A stretch of DNA of 64,000 bases from [Bacillus] enclensis (lineage in GTDB: Bacteria; Bacillota; Bacilli; Bacillales; Bacillaceae_B). The DNA lies in the NCBI RefSeq assembly GCF_001456935.1, contig NZ_KQ758482.1:372001-436000 (forward strand), given 5' to 3'. Of the stretch, positions 33,385-42,780 are shown one piece after another; the stretch's first letter is position 1, and each line of letters opens with the position of its first letter. The notes under the pieces were generated by a model. That model worked only from the letters and a program-made list of their open reading frames with translations, had not been told where the DNA came from and did not search any database. Made by a program: the position numbers and the translations under genes.

Positions 33385-35475
33385 CTACTCCCTTTCTTCC
33401 CTATGTTTCTCAAAGGATTGCTTGATCAGATCCATAGCATCATCAATATCGTTAAAACTTGATGCACCTAATTCAACGTCACCATTCCCCCACCTTCCTA
33501 AATTGGTAACATCTCTACAAAGTCCTTTCGGATCGTGTATTTCGTCAAAAGCCATATTTAAACTTAATCGAAGTCTGCTTTTTTGAGGCACAATGTCTAC
33601 AAAGTTAGTAGTGATTTTATACGCAATATATAGTTTTTTATATTCTTCTCTTACAGAAGTATCTAAATTGCAAATTCTTTTTCTTAATTCCTCAAACAAT
33701 TCTAGTATTTCGCCAGTTAATTCACTATAATCATTGATTGTATAAGTAACATTATCCTTTTCATGTGGTTTTTTCTTATAAGCTGCTAGTTCTTGATTTG
33801 ATAGTTCAGGATACCCCCAAATTGAAATGGCTTTTTCTACTAGTCTTTTTCCTCTTTTTATAATTTCTTCTTCATTCCATTCTTCAAGCTGACCCAAACC
33901 TTTATTTAAACGTAGCGGACTATCTGCAAATCCACCCTCTATGTCTCTTTTAATAATGAACGGTCTATCACTTAATTCAGAGTTATACCTGGTAAGTGTA
34001 AGATTCCCTAATGTATGAAGATATTTCTTTTGAATGTTTTCCCAATCTTCGCCAAGTTGCTCTCTCCACTCATCTGACAAGTTTTTATTTTGTGGCATTA
34101 TATGTTCTATTGTGTAAGCTTCAATATTTACGATTTCTTTTCTATTCTCGTTCTCAAGCTTTCTAAGTATATAATTACGATTTCTAAAGTTATAAATATC
34201 CTTTACCTTTAGTTCCCTTGTAAATTCATCATTGTCCGGAAACCTTTTATATGAATCTTTAAGTATAAAAGCTGCCTGCATACTCTCCACGTACTTATCA
34301 TTATCCAATTCCTTGCTTAACGTTGAAAATGTTTTATTTAGTGAATTTGTAGGAATTCCACATATCGCTCTGCGGAATACATATGACTCTACTAATTTTA
34401 AAATTGATAGAAAGTTATCCTTGGTTAAGATTTGATTATTATAATCATCATAAACTTCAAGCAAGAACGGATAGGATACATCAACCTTTAAAGAATTAAT
34501 ATCTTTTAGTATATCGTTTATTTCCTGATCTCTTTCTGTCTGAAAAGCTAAGCGAACAAAGTATTTAGAGTATTTGTAGATATCTCTTAAAATGTCTTCT
34601 ATAGTAGAATCATTTTGCCTAGAAGCGTACTCTTTAAACTCAGAATACACTTTCTTAATATTAGGTATGCGCCCGGTTTTTAAAGTTAGATAATCACGCA
34701 TAAATCTATCAAATATAGAAGATTCGTTATAATTACCAAATCCCTTCTCCATTGGGTACCAATAATTCTTATAAAGCAACTCCTGTTCCTTTGGTTCAAG
34801 TTTCATTAACACGTAATTTCGAATTAAATCAGCTTGAGATAACTCAAGTCCTGTCGAGTTTAAACTTTCAAATATTAATTGTGGATTATCATGATCTCGA
34901 TCAAGAGAGATATCAACGACAATAAGTTTATTTATACCATGATAAAGTTTGTTTAAATTAATTCCGCTTTTATATATTTGATCAATAAAAAATCGAAAGT
35001 TCTCAAAGACCCTAGTTGAATATTCGTCCGGTAAATCTCTATCTTCAATTAAACTTAGTAACGTTTCTTTATCGGATTTAGTTAACAACATTTTATGATA
35101 CAGATCATCCTCTTCATCATTATTTACAAGATACCTATTCTTAATTTTTTTACTTGTAATCTCATGAATCTCTTCATTGCTTTTTATGGCTTTACCAAGT
35201 GCTAACAACAATAAGGTTAAAGTTGTCATACGTTGCTGTCCGTCAATAACGAGTAATTGGGGTACAGCAGAAATCTGGTACAAACCTTTTTCTATGTAAA
35301 CTACAGAACCTACGAAATGTCCCTTTATCTCATCATCGTTTGAGGCACGAATAATATCATTCCAAAGCTGTCTGCACTGCTCCAATGTCCAACTATATTT
35401 CCTCTGATAAATCGGAATAATAAATTGCTTTGGACCTTGAAGAAATTTCAAGAAGTTAGTTTCAGAAGCTTTCAT
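33385..35475 (-). CDS. GmrSD-type (DUF262/DUF1524) restriction protein
   Basis: 696 residues in one chain. The N-terminal DUF262 (GmrS-like) part has PIYQRKYSWTLEQCRQLWNDI and LLVIDGQQRMTTL, with DGQQR at 78-82, linked to nucleotide hydrolysis. The middle is helical. The DUF1524 (GmrD-like) part has the His-Me finger nuclease segment TIEHIMPQ (His458) and TLGNLTLTRYNSELSDRPF. A C-terminal ~110-residue tail resembles DUF5655. Relatives are type IV enzymes that cut DNA with modified bases. AAAAAGGGTGA precedes the ATG. A decayed membrane gene lies directly downstream. Confidence 0.85.
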   Translation of the reverse strand: MKASETNFLKFLQGPKQFIIPIYQRKYSWTLEQCRQLWNDIIRASNDDEIKGHFVGSVVYIEKGLYQISAVPQLLVIDGQQRMTTLTLLLLALGKAIKSNEEIHEITSKKIKNRYLVNNDEEDDLYHKMLLTKSDKETLLSLIEDRDLPDEYSTRVFENFRFFIDQIYKSGINLNKLYHGINKLIVVDISLDRDHDNPQLIFESLNSTGLELSQADLIRNYVLMKLEPKEQELLYKNYWYPMEKGFGNYNESSIFDRFMRDYLTLKTGRIPNIKKVYSEFKEYASRQNDSTIEDILRDIYKYSKYFVRLAFQTERDQEINDILKDINSLKVDVSYPFLLEVYDDYNNQILTKDNFLSILKLVESYVFRRAICGIPTNSLNKTFSTLSKELDNDKYVESMQAAFILKDSYKRFPDNDEFTRELKVKDIYNFRNRNYILRKLENENRKEIVNIEAYTIEHIMPQNKNLSDEWREQLGEDWENIQKKYLHTLGNLTLTRYNSELSDRPFIIKRDIEGGFADSPLRLNKGLGQLEEWNEEEIIKRGKRLVEKAISIWGYPELSNQELAAYKKKPHEKDNVTYTINDYSELTGEILELFEELRKRICNLDTSVREEYKKLYIAYKITTNFVDIVPQKSRLRLSLNMAFDEIHDPKGLCRDVTNLGRWGNGDVELGASSFNDIDDAMDLIKQSFEKHREERE

Positions 35476-35659
35476 TTTAAAATCACCCTTTTTTAGAATC
35501 TATTTCCTATAATTTTAACAAATAAAAATCATTAATTTTCAAATAAGTGAAAATTTCAGTTTAGTAAAAGTCCCTAATCCATATACACCAAAAAGAGAAG
35601 CCCTTTAATTGCGACTTCTCAACTGCCAGTCAACTTATATACAAACATAATTAAGCGAA

Positions 35660-36343
35660 TTATAATAAAACATTAGCCTTGTCTTCCCTAAGTTCATTTA
35701 TCATTTTTACATAGACTTCTTTATACTTAATTGCATTTTGCCCAATTGAACAATAATATGGATGTGGTAACCGGGATGATACTGGATATTGTAATTTTCC
35801 TGCTTTTTGCATTTGTTTCAATGTCTTTTCTACTCTTTGGCTTAATGGGACAATGATCTTAGGTTTTACAATATTCATTTCCGAAATGAATGACTCAGTA
35901 AAGAGAGCGGGTAATGGATCAGGTAAGTCATAATAATTAAGGTTTTTATTATTTTTCACAAATCCAAACCATGATAGATTGGTCATGTGAACGGCATTAA
36001 AATACGTTTTATTTCCTAATTCATCGATTATAGACTTAATAAATTGTGCACTCTGTTCTTTATCACTTCTATTAATGTTTGGTACTAGACTTGAAACTGA
36101 CTCAAAGTCCAGAAAAGGTATGCCTGTCTTACCAGCACCATTTCTTCCTGGATTAATCCCACAGAGAACAATTCTTGATGCTTCAGATGAATAAACCAAT
36201 TTGTAGTAGTTACTAACTAATTCAAAATTTTTATAGAAGCCATCTAGTACTGTTATGTTTTCGCTCTGTAGAAGCTCTCTTATTTCTAAATCACTTTGTA
36301 TATTTTCAAAAAATTTGTAATGTAATTGAAGAATTCTATCCAT
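35660..36343 (-). CDS. Uracil-DNA glycosylase superfamily protein (SMUG2/DUF4918-like)
   Basis: 227 residues. Motif I reads GINPGRNGAGKTGIPFLDF, with the polar residues that activate water in the uracil-DNA glycosylase fold. The later motif SRLPHPYYCS supplies the minor-groove histidine. Members remove uracil or damaged bases from DNA. Its location between GmrSD- and McrBC-type genes raises the possibility that it acts against modified or uracil-containing phage DNA, which is inference. The gene stands alone on the minus strand, with weak hairpins around it. Confidence 0.72.
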   Translation of the reverse strand: MDRILQLHYKFFENIQSDLEIRELLQSENITVLDGFYKNFELVSNYYKLVYSSEASRIVLCGINPGRNGAGKTGIPFLDFESVSSLVPNINRSDKEQSAQFIKSIIDELGNKTYFNAVHMTNLSWFGFVKNNKNLNYYDLPDPLPALFTESFISEMNIVKPKIIVPLSQRVEKTLKQMQKAGKLQYPVSSRLPHPYYCSIGQNAIKYKEVYVKMINELREDKANVLL

Positions 36344-36482
36344 TTCATCACCCCAATATATTCCATATAACCAAACATTCTACAAAAACATTAAATATCC
36401 TTTTTACTCCTTGTTTTGGAGTTTTTGTAGGTTTATGATTAACTCAATATTATTTAAGTTCATTTAAAAAGGGGAGTTGAAA

Positions 36483-36830
36483 GTGAAGGAAGAAATACTA
36501 ATCTTAAAAATACATAATGGCCTTAAAGATGGGAAAAATTTTTACGAAGCAGCACGAGGAAACTGGAAAATTAATAAGGCTAGACTCACTCATATTAAAT
36601 ATGTGATTGGCATTAATCGAGGTAAAGTGGTTTGTGCATTTGAGCCTATCAAATGGATGATCATTGAGGAGGGTAGTGATGCCGGTAGAAAAAGGTTCGA
36701 TGGTAAAGAGGTTACTTCCGAATTGTTAAAGAATTTCCAAGAAAATGAGCAGAGTCTGTTAAGAAGATTTGGTATCGGCCAGGCGGTGGCTTATTGTTAT
36801 ATGAATGATATTTCACTTCCAGCAGATTGA
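36483..36830 (+). CDS. Small protein of unknown function in the defence island
   Basis: 115 residues, soluble. A core FYEAARGNWKINKARLTHIK followed by VIGINRGKVVCAFEPIKW has the feel of a PUA/EVE-like or nucleic-acid-binding small domain found beside restriction genes, but I cannot name the family with confidence. GTG 36483 lies 7 bases after GGGGA; TTG 36477 is too close to that site. It is the only plus-strand gene between the glycosylase-like and McrBC-like genes. Confidence 0.5.
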   Translation: MKEEILILKIHNGLKDGKNFYEAARGNWKINKARLTHIKYVIGINRGKVVCAFEPIKWMIIEEGSDAGRKRFDGKEVTSELLKNFQENEQSLLRRFGIGQAVAYCYMNDISLPAD

Positions 36831-36853
36831 TAAAAAAATTAACTACATAGTAT

Positions 36854-36880
36854 AACCTGCCCCATTGGCAAGGGCAGGTT
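36854..36880. terminator. Hairpin between the small gene and the McrC-like gene
   Basis: 9-bp stem AACCTGCCC / GGGCAGGTT, 9-base loop, without a clean T run on either side. Located between two convergent genes. Confidence 0.5.
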
Positions 36881-36960
36881 GATAAAGATCTTTCCTTTAA
36901 ATTCAAGTAATAACTATAAGATCCGGAAGAATCCGAATCTTAATTAATAGAAACTTCATT

Positions 36961-39429
36961 TTACCTATAAACACTTTCCTTTATTACCTTAAACGCCTGT
37001 GCAGGATACTTTAGTAAAACGTCTAATGAAACAGTATTTAACAATTCATCATTCTGCAAAACTTCAATCTGCTTTTTCACTGAATTAAATAACACCTCAA
37101 CATGCCCAATCTGATAAGCCTGAACCTTCCTAGCCCGATCAATAGAAGTATCATCTAAGCTAGTGAATACCTTACTAGATAGCCGACGCAGCATCCGCCA
37201 CAACTTAATCTCCTCACCAGACTTCATAAACAACTCCGGAAGCTCCTGAGCTTGCTCAAGTAAAGTAATCGTCGTCAACATATGAGACTGAATTCCATAA
37301 CCAACCGGACGAATCCCATGCTTCAGCTTACGCCAACTCTCAACTTCAAACCTCACCCGAGGACCTTGTATCTTAACATCTTGAACTTGCCCATAAAACT
37401 CAATCCCATTAGCAACTTCAGTCTCAGCACTAACCTCACTAGTCACATACAACGCCACATACGCAGAACTCTGCCAACCTTTCCTTAGCCCAGCAGCATC
37501 CAACTCGAAATATCCATCCCTCTTATAATCCCGATACATCCTAGCATCATTCACCGTACCTACCAACACCTTCTCATCAAGCGAAGACTCCCAGTGATTC
37601 CATGCTCCAGTCGGCAAGACGCCCTCCTCCTGCAGATCCTCAGGATTACTCTCAACAAGCCGGTCAACTAACCGCTCAACCAACACGGTTGAATTCGGCA
37701 GGAACGGCAGCCCGCCAATATTCACTTCATCAATACTCTTATAAAAAGGATGCTCTAAATAAGCCTGCTCTTCATTCCAAGGGAACAGTACATATGCTCC
37801 AAAGGAATATCGCTCATAGCTGTCACGCTGATCATGCTTCTTCACCAGCGCATCCCGGTAGCGGTGCATCGTATTGATGTCCTCTTCAAGCGGTCCGACC
37901 TTCTCGGCATCACCCGTCCCAAAACCGAAATCAATCCGATATTTCGCATCAAACACATAATGATATCTGTTATGCGAATGCTTCTTCTCGACTTCAAGCA
38001 TAATATCAGGCTTCTGCGTCACCGTAGGCAGCTTTCCTTCTCTCTTCTGAAAAGAAAGAACAATCCGCTCGCCCGTCTGAGGATGAGTAAATACCTGTTT
38101 TGCATTTGATGACTGGTCCAGATCAACAAACAAAGACCCGTGACGGATTGCCACAACGTCCTGGTACTCCGATACATAGTTTTTCCGCAGGATCTGGCCC
38201 ATCTTCAAATACGTCCAATACTCATAAAGAGTCGCTACATCCTTCACAGACATCTTAAACAGCTCGCCTTCTAACGCCAGCCCTCTCGTAACCACCAAAT
38301 AAATCTTATAAACATCCCGGTACCCAATCTTCCGTTGAATCACCATACTCGTCACTGTTCGATCAATGGAGCTGATACTCTTCCAAAACGGCTTGTTCAT
38401 ATAAGCCTTTAACTTCTTCTGCATGGACATGATGTTACCCAGCAGTTCCTCATCAACCGCCCGCTCATACCTGCCTGACTGACTGGCAACCCTCTTAGCC
38501 AAATCCGCTAACTTGTGTGTTAGCCGCTCCATCATCCACTTTACAAACCGATTCTCTAACGTATCGTAGGTAATCGTTTTCCGAGCATTTAAGCCTTTCA
38601 CTGGGAACACAGGCTTATCATGCAGGACCATACCATTCTCCGTTTCAACAAATAAACGAGGGTTGCGGCGTAAGTGCTTTCTCCCCTTGCTATCCAGCTT
38701 CTTGATCCGCTCACCTCTTACCATCTGATGCTCTGTCAGCAGCTGATGATGCGGCTGCTCCTCAATGCGCTGAATCGACTTGATAAAACTTTCGAAATAA
38801 AACTCGATCAACCGGTAAAACTCAGTTAACGAAGGATTCTCTGACAAATGATTCGAGGCTCCTAAAAACGTCTTCTTAATAAAATGAAAGGCCAGATTAT
38901 AGACTTCATCATTCACCTCTTCAAGCAGCTTACGGTAATCGTCCTTATAACTTAACTTCGTTGGGAAAATCTCAAGTGTAACATCAACTAATGTCTTCCC
39001 CTTATGCTTCACTTGAAAGCTCGTGAATCCGACTTCATTAATGAACTGCAAGTTCCCCATCAGAATCGGATTATTCCCTCTCCCAACAGGCTCAACAGCA
39101 TTCCTTAAACCCGGATGCTCATGATAAAATGTTAATGCCTTATCATTCTTCGGGGAAATCACAAGCTGATAAGTGCCATTCTCAAAGAAAATAGGAGAAT
39201 ATGAATGTCCCTCTTCGACTTCAAGCGAATCCGTCTCCACATCATAAAGTTCAACTGAATCTATGTTCTCCCCGTTCACCTTAAACCTCATAGCCTCTTT
39301 CTCTATCACAGAGTGCTTTCGATACTGTGAAAGACTCTCAAATCGGGCATTATATGGAGTCCCCTTAATATAAAGCGACAAATCCTCCGTTTCAATGTAC
39401 AGAAGCTCTTTCGTCTCCGATCCACTCAT
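36961..39429 (-). CDS. McrC-like DUF2357 protein with PD-(D/E)xK nuclease motif
   Basis: 822 residues. The N-terminal ~250 residues are beta-rich and fit DUF2357. The C-terminal half carries a nuclease-like signature: PDIMLEV (Asp475) and VFDAKYRID (Asp494-x-Lys496). This is the nuclease partner of the McrB-like ATPase encoded just upstream (2-base gap). Such pairs act as modification-dependent restriction systems. It is longer than E. coli McrC (~350 residues), as is usual for DUF2357 types. Confidence 0.78.
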   Translation of the reverse strand: MSGSETKELLYIETEDLSLYIKGTPYNARFESLSQYRKHSVIEKEAMRFKVNGENIDSVELYDVETDSLEVEEGHSYSPIFFENGTYQLVISPKNDKALTFYHEHPGLRNAVEPVGRGNNPILMGNLQFINEVGFTSFQVKHKGKTLVDVTLEIFPTKLSYKDDYRKLLEEVNDEVYNLAFHFIKKTFLGASNHLSENPSLTEFYRLIEFYFESFIKSIQRIEEQPHHQLLTEHQMVRGERIKKLDSKGRKHLRRNPRLFVETENGMVLHDKPVFPVKGLNARKTITYDTLENRFVKWMMERLTHKLADLAKRVASQSGRYERAVDEELLGNIMSMQKKLKAYMNKPFWKSISSIDRTVTSMVIQRKIGYRDVYKIYLVVTRGLALEGELFKMSVKDVATLYEYWTYLKMGQILRKNYVSEYQDVVAIRHGSLFVDLDQSSNAKQVFTHPQTGERIVLSFQKREGKLPTVTQKPDIMLEVEKKHSHNRYHYVFDAKYRIDFGFGTGDAEKVGPLEEDINTMHRYRDALVKKHDQRDSYERYSFGAYVLFPWNEEQAYLEHPFYKSIDEVNIGGLPFLPNSTVLVERLVDRLVESNPEDLQEEGVLPTGAWNHWESSLDEKVLVGTVNDARMYRDYKRDGYFELDAAGLRKGWQSSAYVALYVTSEVSAETEVANGIEFYGQVQDVKIQGPRVRFEVESWRKLKHGIRPVGYGIQSHMLTTITLLEQAQELPELFMKSGEEIKLWRMLRRLSSKVFTSLDDTSIDRARKVQAYQIGHVEVLFNSVKKQIEVLQNDELLNTVSLDVLLKYPAQAFKVIKESVYR

Positions 39430-39431
39430 CC

Positions 39432-41996
39432 TTAACTACCCCAAAAAGAAGTGAAGCCGTCATGCATAATCTTTGGTATCATATTAGACAGTTTTTTAGC
39501 TGATTTCGAGAAACGAGCTTCTTTCACAATCGACTCGACATCTTCATCCATCCACTCATGACTCGTACAAAAACTGAACAACTTCTTCAGTGCATCTTCC
39601 GTTTTAAGATCATTACCAGTTAACCGCGGAAGCACCTTCTGAAGCAACTGATAATCAAACGCCTCATCAAACGCCATCAGTTGCCCTTCGTCGTTATAAA
39701 TCATATAAAAACAAACCTCGTTCCGAACACGGTAACCATAATGAGCCTTAATCGGTTCTAAAATTGAATTCACTTCAACTAGTAAACTAGTAACCTTTTT
39801 AACCAAATCTTCATGATCAAAAAAAGCATCCTTCAAATTCAGAAACCTTCCAGCCACCTGCTTATTCGAAACAGGCATTGGTTCAGCAACAGAATCTTTA
39901 CTCAAGAAACCAAAGTGATCCAGAACCACCTCATTGTATTCAATCGTATTGGCACGGTCTAAAACCTTCGGACTGAATGGATGAGTCGTTTCATCCATAT
40001 TAACCGTCCCAATGATAAATAGATTGTCTCTCATCAGCAATCGGCCAACTTCCATCTCCTCAACCACAGGAGCAGAGACCAACTCACCTTCCTTACGATC
40101 ACGGCTTTCCATAACACTCAGCAAATCACTGAAGTAGTATTCCACTCTGGCTAGATTCATCTCATCTAACAATACAAAATAAGGCTTATCCCTGTTTTCG
40201 GGTTTATTAGCCTCCATTAATACCTTTGTGAATGGTCCTGCTTGAAATTCGCCTTTAATGTCACGGTAGCCAATAAGATCTGATCCGTCGCTCCAATCAG
40301 GTCGGACAGGGATTAAAGCGAATTGTCCGTTATCTGCGGTTGCTCCTAGACTCTCAGCAAAGAGTTGGACGATTTTTGTTTTTCCAGTTCCTGAGATACC
40401 GGAGAGAATAACAAAAGGCTTTGTCTTTAAAGAAAGATATAAATTATTAATATCTCTCCGTTCATAATAGAATCCTTTAGTAGAAATATAAAAATGGATA
40501 TGCTCAACCAATTCACTGTCATTCCTAAACTCGACTGCGGTTTCCTCAACTTCCGGCAACAAATCCTCTGTATTGACTTGTGATTTAGAATAAACAATGT
40601 ATCTCTCATAATAGGAAATCATACTCTCTAAATCTTCCACAAACTCTCTTTCAGAGGGCATTTCATCTTTTTGATATTCAATGTAAGCAGCAGTTGATAG
40701 AGCATACCCCTTTGCTTTACTTGACTCTCCTAGATATAAATCATTATCTTTCTTAATCGAAGCTCTCATTTCAACGTGATCTCGTATCTCTTGCTTACGC
40801 TTTAACATCTCTTCTTTTGTGGTTTCTGTTACTCCCTGGGCTAACGTTAAATAAAGTCTACTCATATCTTCACTGAATAAATAAACGATATAATAGCCTC
40901 TTTGTGTAGAAGTTGTAATTTCTTTATTCATAATAGCAATCCAAGGTACAGATGCCCAGTTACCTTGACCCACAGAGCCAGTAACAACATATTTATCATT
41001 CAAACAAGGAAGCTTTTGAAATTCTTTAGGCACATCATTCCTTACATAAGCTCCAAGCGCGTTCCCTCCGAAAGGTTGTGCCTTTGCTGAAACATAGTTA
41101 TTCATGATATATAAGAGTTTTTCACGGATCAATGTATTCACCATAGGGTGCTCCTTTAGTGTATTGACTTGAATATTGGGTGTGTACTCTTCATCTATTA
41201 AATCTACATATTGAAGCCATTTGAGAAGATTGGTAGTTCTTTCTTTGGCTACACTATCTACCATCAAATTATTTCCAAGTGAATTCCTTACGATTAGTTT
41301 TCCTAGTTCAATCAAGACTCTCTTTTTCTCATTTGTTGTATGATCTTCTAATAAACCCAATATTTCAAGTGCGATTCTAAAATACTGTTTATGTAAAATT
41401 TCTTCCCTTAATAGATCAATCTTATTAGAAGATTGAATGTATTTGTTAATAAGCTCCTTGTTTTGATGTTGATTCTTATCTAGGAAGCCTAGCAACCTTA
41501 AGTCCTGGCGCGCTCTTGATTTGATTCGATACTCATTACCTTCTAGTTGTTCACTTAATCTTTCGGGATGATAAGTACCCTCAATGATTTCCTCTAAAAA
41601 GGTCTTTACTTTGTGGATGTGCTCATTTGGCAAATCATCTGTTTTAAACTCTATAAACGAAATCGCTGTCTTTTGTCCATTTTCTACTACCTTTACAAAA
41701 GGAAGCTTTGCAAAAAATGACATTATTAATGAAGTTCTCCCCCGTGTTCTAACAAAGTCCTCTTTTGAAGCCACCCGCTTAAAGGAAAATTCTTGCCATG
41801 CTTGTTTAATAAACTCATAGGAAATTAACTCCAGTGAAGTCGTCTTTTCTCCACGCCGGAACTTCTCAAATGATGACTCCGTCTCTACATAAATACCTTT
41901 TTCATCAATTTTTCTAATGAAGTTTTTATTCTTCTGTGATATGGTTTCTATTATTTTAGTTTGTTCTGCCATTGCTTTTAAGATTTCTATTATCAT
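39432..41996 (-). CDS. McrB-like AAA+ NTPase with MrcB N-terminal domain
   Basis: 854 residues. A helical N-terminal part is followed at about 290-440 by an MrcB_N/DUF3578-like domain (GNWASVPWIAIM). The AAA+ domain has Walker A GISGTGKT (533-540), Walker B FVLLDEMNLAR and GTVNMDETTHPFSPKVLDRA, the McrB-type sensor region. It should drive DNA translocation with the DUF2357 nuclease. AGGAGA precedes the ATG. The first half may recognise modified DNA. Target specificity is not deducible. Confidence 0.82.
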   Translation of the reverse strand: MIIEILKAMAEQTKIIETISQKNKNFIRKIDEKGIYVETESSFEKFRRGEKTTSLELISYEFIKQAWQEFSFKRVASKEDFVRTRGRTSLIMSFFAKLPFVKVVENGQKTAISFIEFKTDDLPNEHIHKVKTFLEEIIEGTYHPERLSEQLEGNEYRIKSRARQDLRLLGFLDKNQHQNKELINKYIQSSNKIDLLREEILHKQYFRIALEILGLLEDHTTNEKKRVLIELGKLIVRNSLGNNLMVDSVAKERTTNLLKWLQYVDLIDEEYTPNIQVNTLKEHPMVNTLIREKLLYIMNNYVSAKAQPFGGNALGAYVRNDVPKEFQKLPCLNDKYVVTGSVGQGNWASVPWIAIMNKEITTSTQRGYYIVYLFSEDMSRLYLTLAQGVTETTKEEMLKRKQEIRDHVEMRASIKKDNDLYLGESSKAKGYALSTAAYIEYQKDEMPSEREFVEDLESMISYYERYIVYSKSQVNTEDLLPEVEETAVEFRNDSELVEHIHFYISTKGFYYERRDINNLYLSLKTKPFVILSGISGTGKTKIVQLFAESLGATADNGQFALIPVRPDWSDGSDLIGYRDIKGEFQAGPFTKVLMEANKPENRDKPYFVLLDEMNLARVEYYFSDLLSVMESRDRKEGELVSAPVVEEMEVGRLLMRDNLFIIGTVNMDETTHPFSPKVLDRANTIEYNEVVLDHFGFLSKDSVAEPMPVSNKQVAGRFLNLKDAFFDHEDLVKKVTSLLVEVNSILEPIKAHYGYRVRNEVCFYMIYNDEGQLMAFDEAFDYQLLQKVLPRLTGNDLKTEDALKKLFSFCTSHEWMDEDVESIVKEARFSKSAKKLSNMIPKIMHDGFTSFWGS

Positions 41997-42206
41997 AGGT
42001 GTCTCCTAAACGTCGTTTTCTCTAGTTTAGCAAAAAATTTCCATATAAAATAGCCTTCTTGCAGTATGCGAAGAAGACTTCAATATTTTTTCAATATCCT
42101 ATTAAAACAACGTATTGATGTATGCCGTTTTCCTATATAGGTCAGTCTTGTAGCACACTATCCTAAAAGAAGGGTAAACTATTTCAATTAAATTAAATTA
42201 AATGAA

Positions 42207-42531
42207 TCAACCCTCTACCTCAATCAAAAATATCTTTTCTTCGAACCCGCCGCGCTTCTCAGTTCTATCTTTACAGACAGCTTCTACTTCATCAATCGAA
42301 GACCCGTAATGCCTAGCTAATGCATGGATGACCTCTAACAAATCAGCAAGTTCTTCAACTGCCTCCCCGTCAGTTTCAGCGTCACAATACTCCTCTAGCT
42401 TTTCATAGCTTTTTTCTTTTAAGTACTTTATGTAGTATTCATCGGTAAGAGTTTCTGTTAAAAATTTCTTCCTCGTCTTTTCAAAACCATTTGAGATTTT
42501 ATCCCGTAACTAGTTTGTTGGAGGTTGGGAT
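42207..42531 (-). pseudogene. Dead copy of the MazG-like nucleotide pyrophosphohydrolase gene
   Basis: The C-terminal ~75 codons are open (TDEYYIKYLKEKSYEKLEEY, then DAETDGEAVEELADLLEVIH) and parallel the intact gene at 53763-54095. The start codon is ATC instead of ATG, and frameshifts near 42510 and 42480 destroy the NKLVRDKI start. Same orientation as the intact copy 11.5 kb away. Confidence 0.75.
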
Positions 42532-42623
42532 GTGGTCGAAAAGAAAAAAGTTCAAGATATCCGTGTATCTAGAACTCCTCATTATTAATGCAATACAACC
42601 AAGCAATCCTCAAAAGGAGCACG

Positions 42624-42687
42624 GATTTTGGGGACTGTCCCCCGGCGAGTTAATGCGTTAACCGACTGGGGGTCAGATCCTAAAATC
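42624..42687. repeat. Family B intergenic repeat, copy 3
   Basis: TTTTGGGGACTGTCCCCCGG, GAGTTAATGCGTTAACCGAC, then TGGGGGTCAGATCC. It lies just past the hsdR stop (minus strand) and may terminate the type I operon. Confidence 0.6.
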
Positions 42688-42780
42688 ACTTTTTTATTTA
42701 TGTCTTAAAACAGAAAAACATAAAGGGCTAAGTAAAGCTATTGATCACACAAAGGTATCCTCTGAAACATCCGGTTGGAT

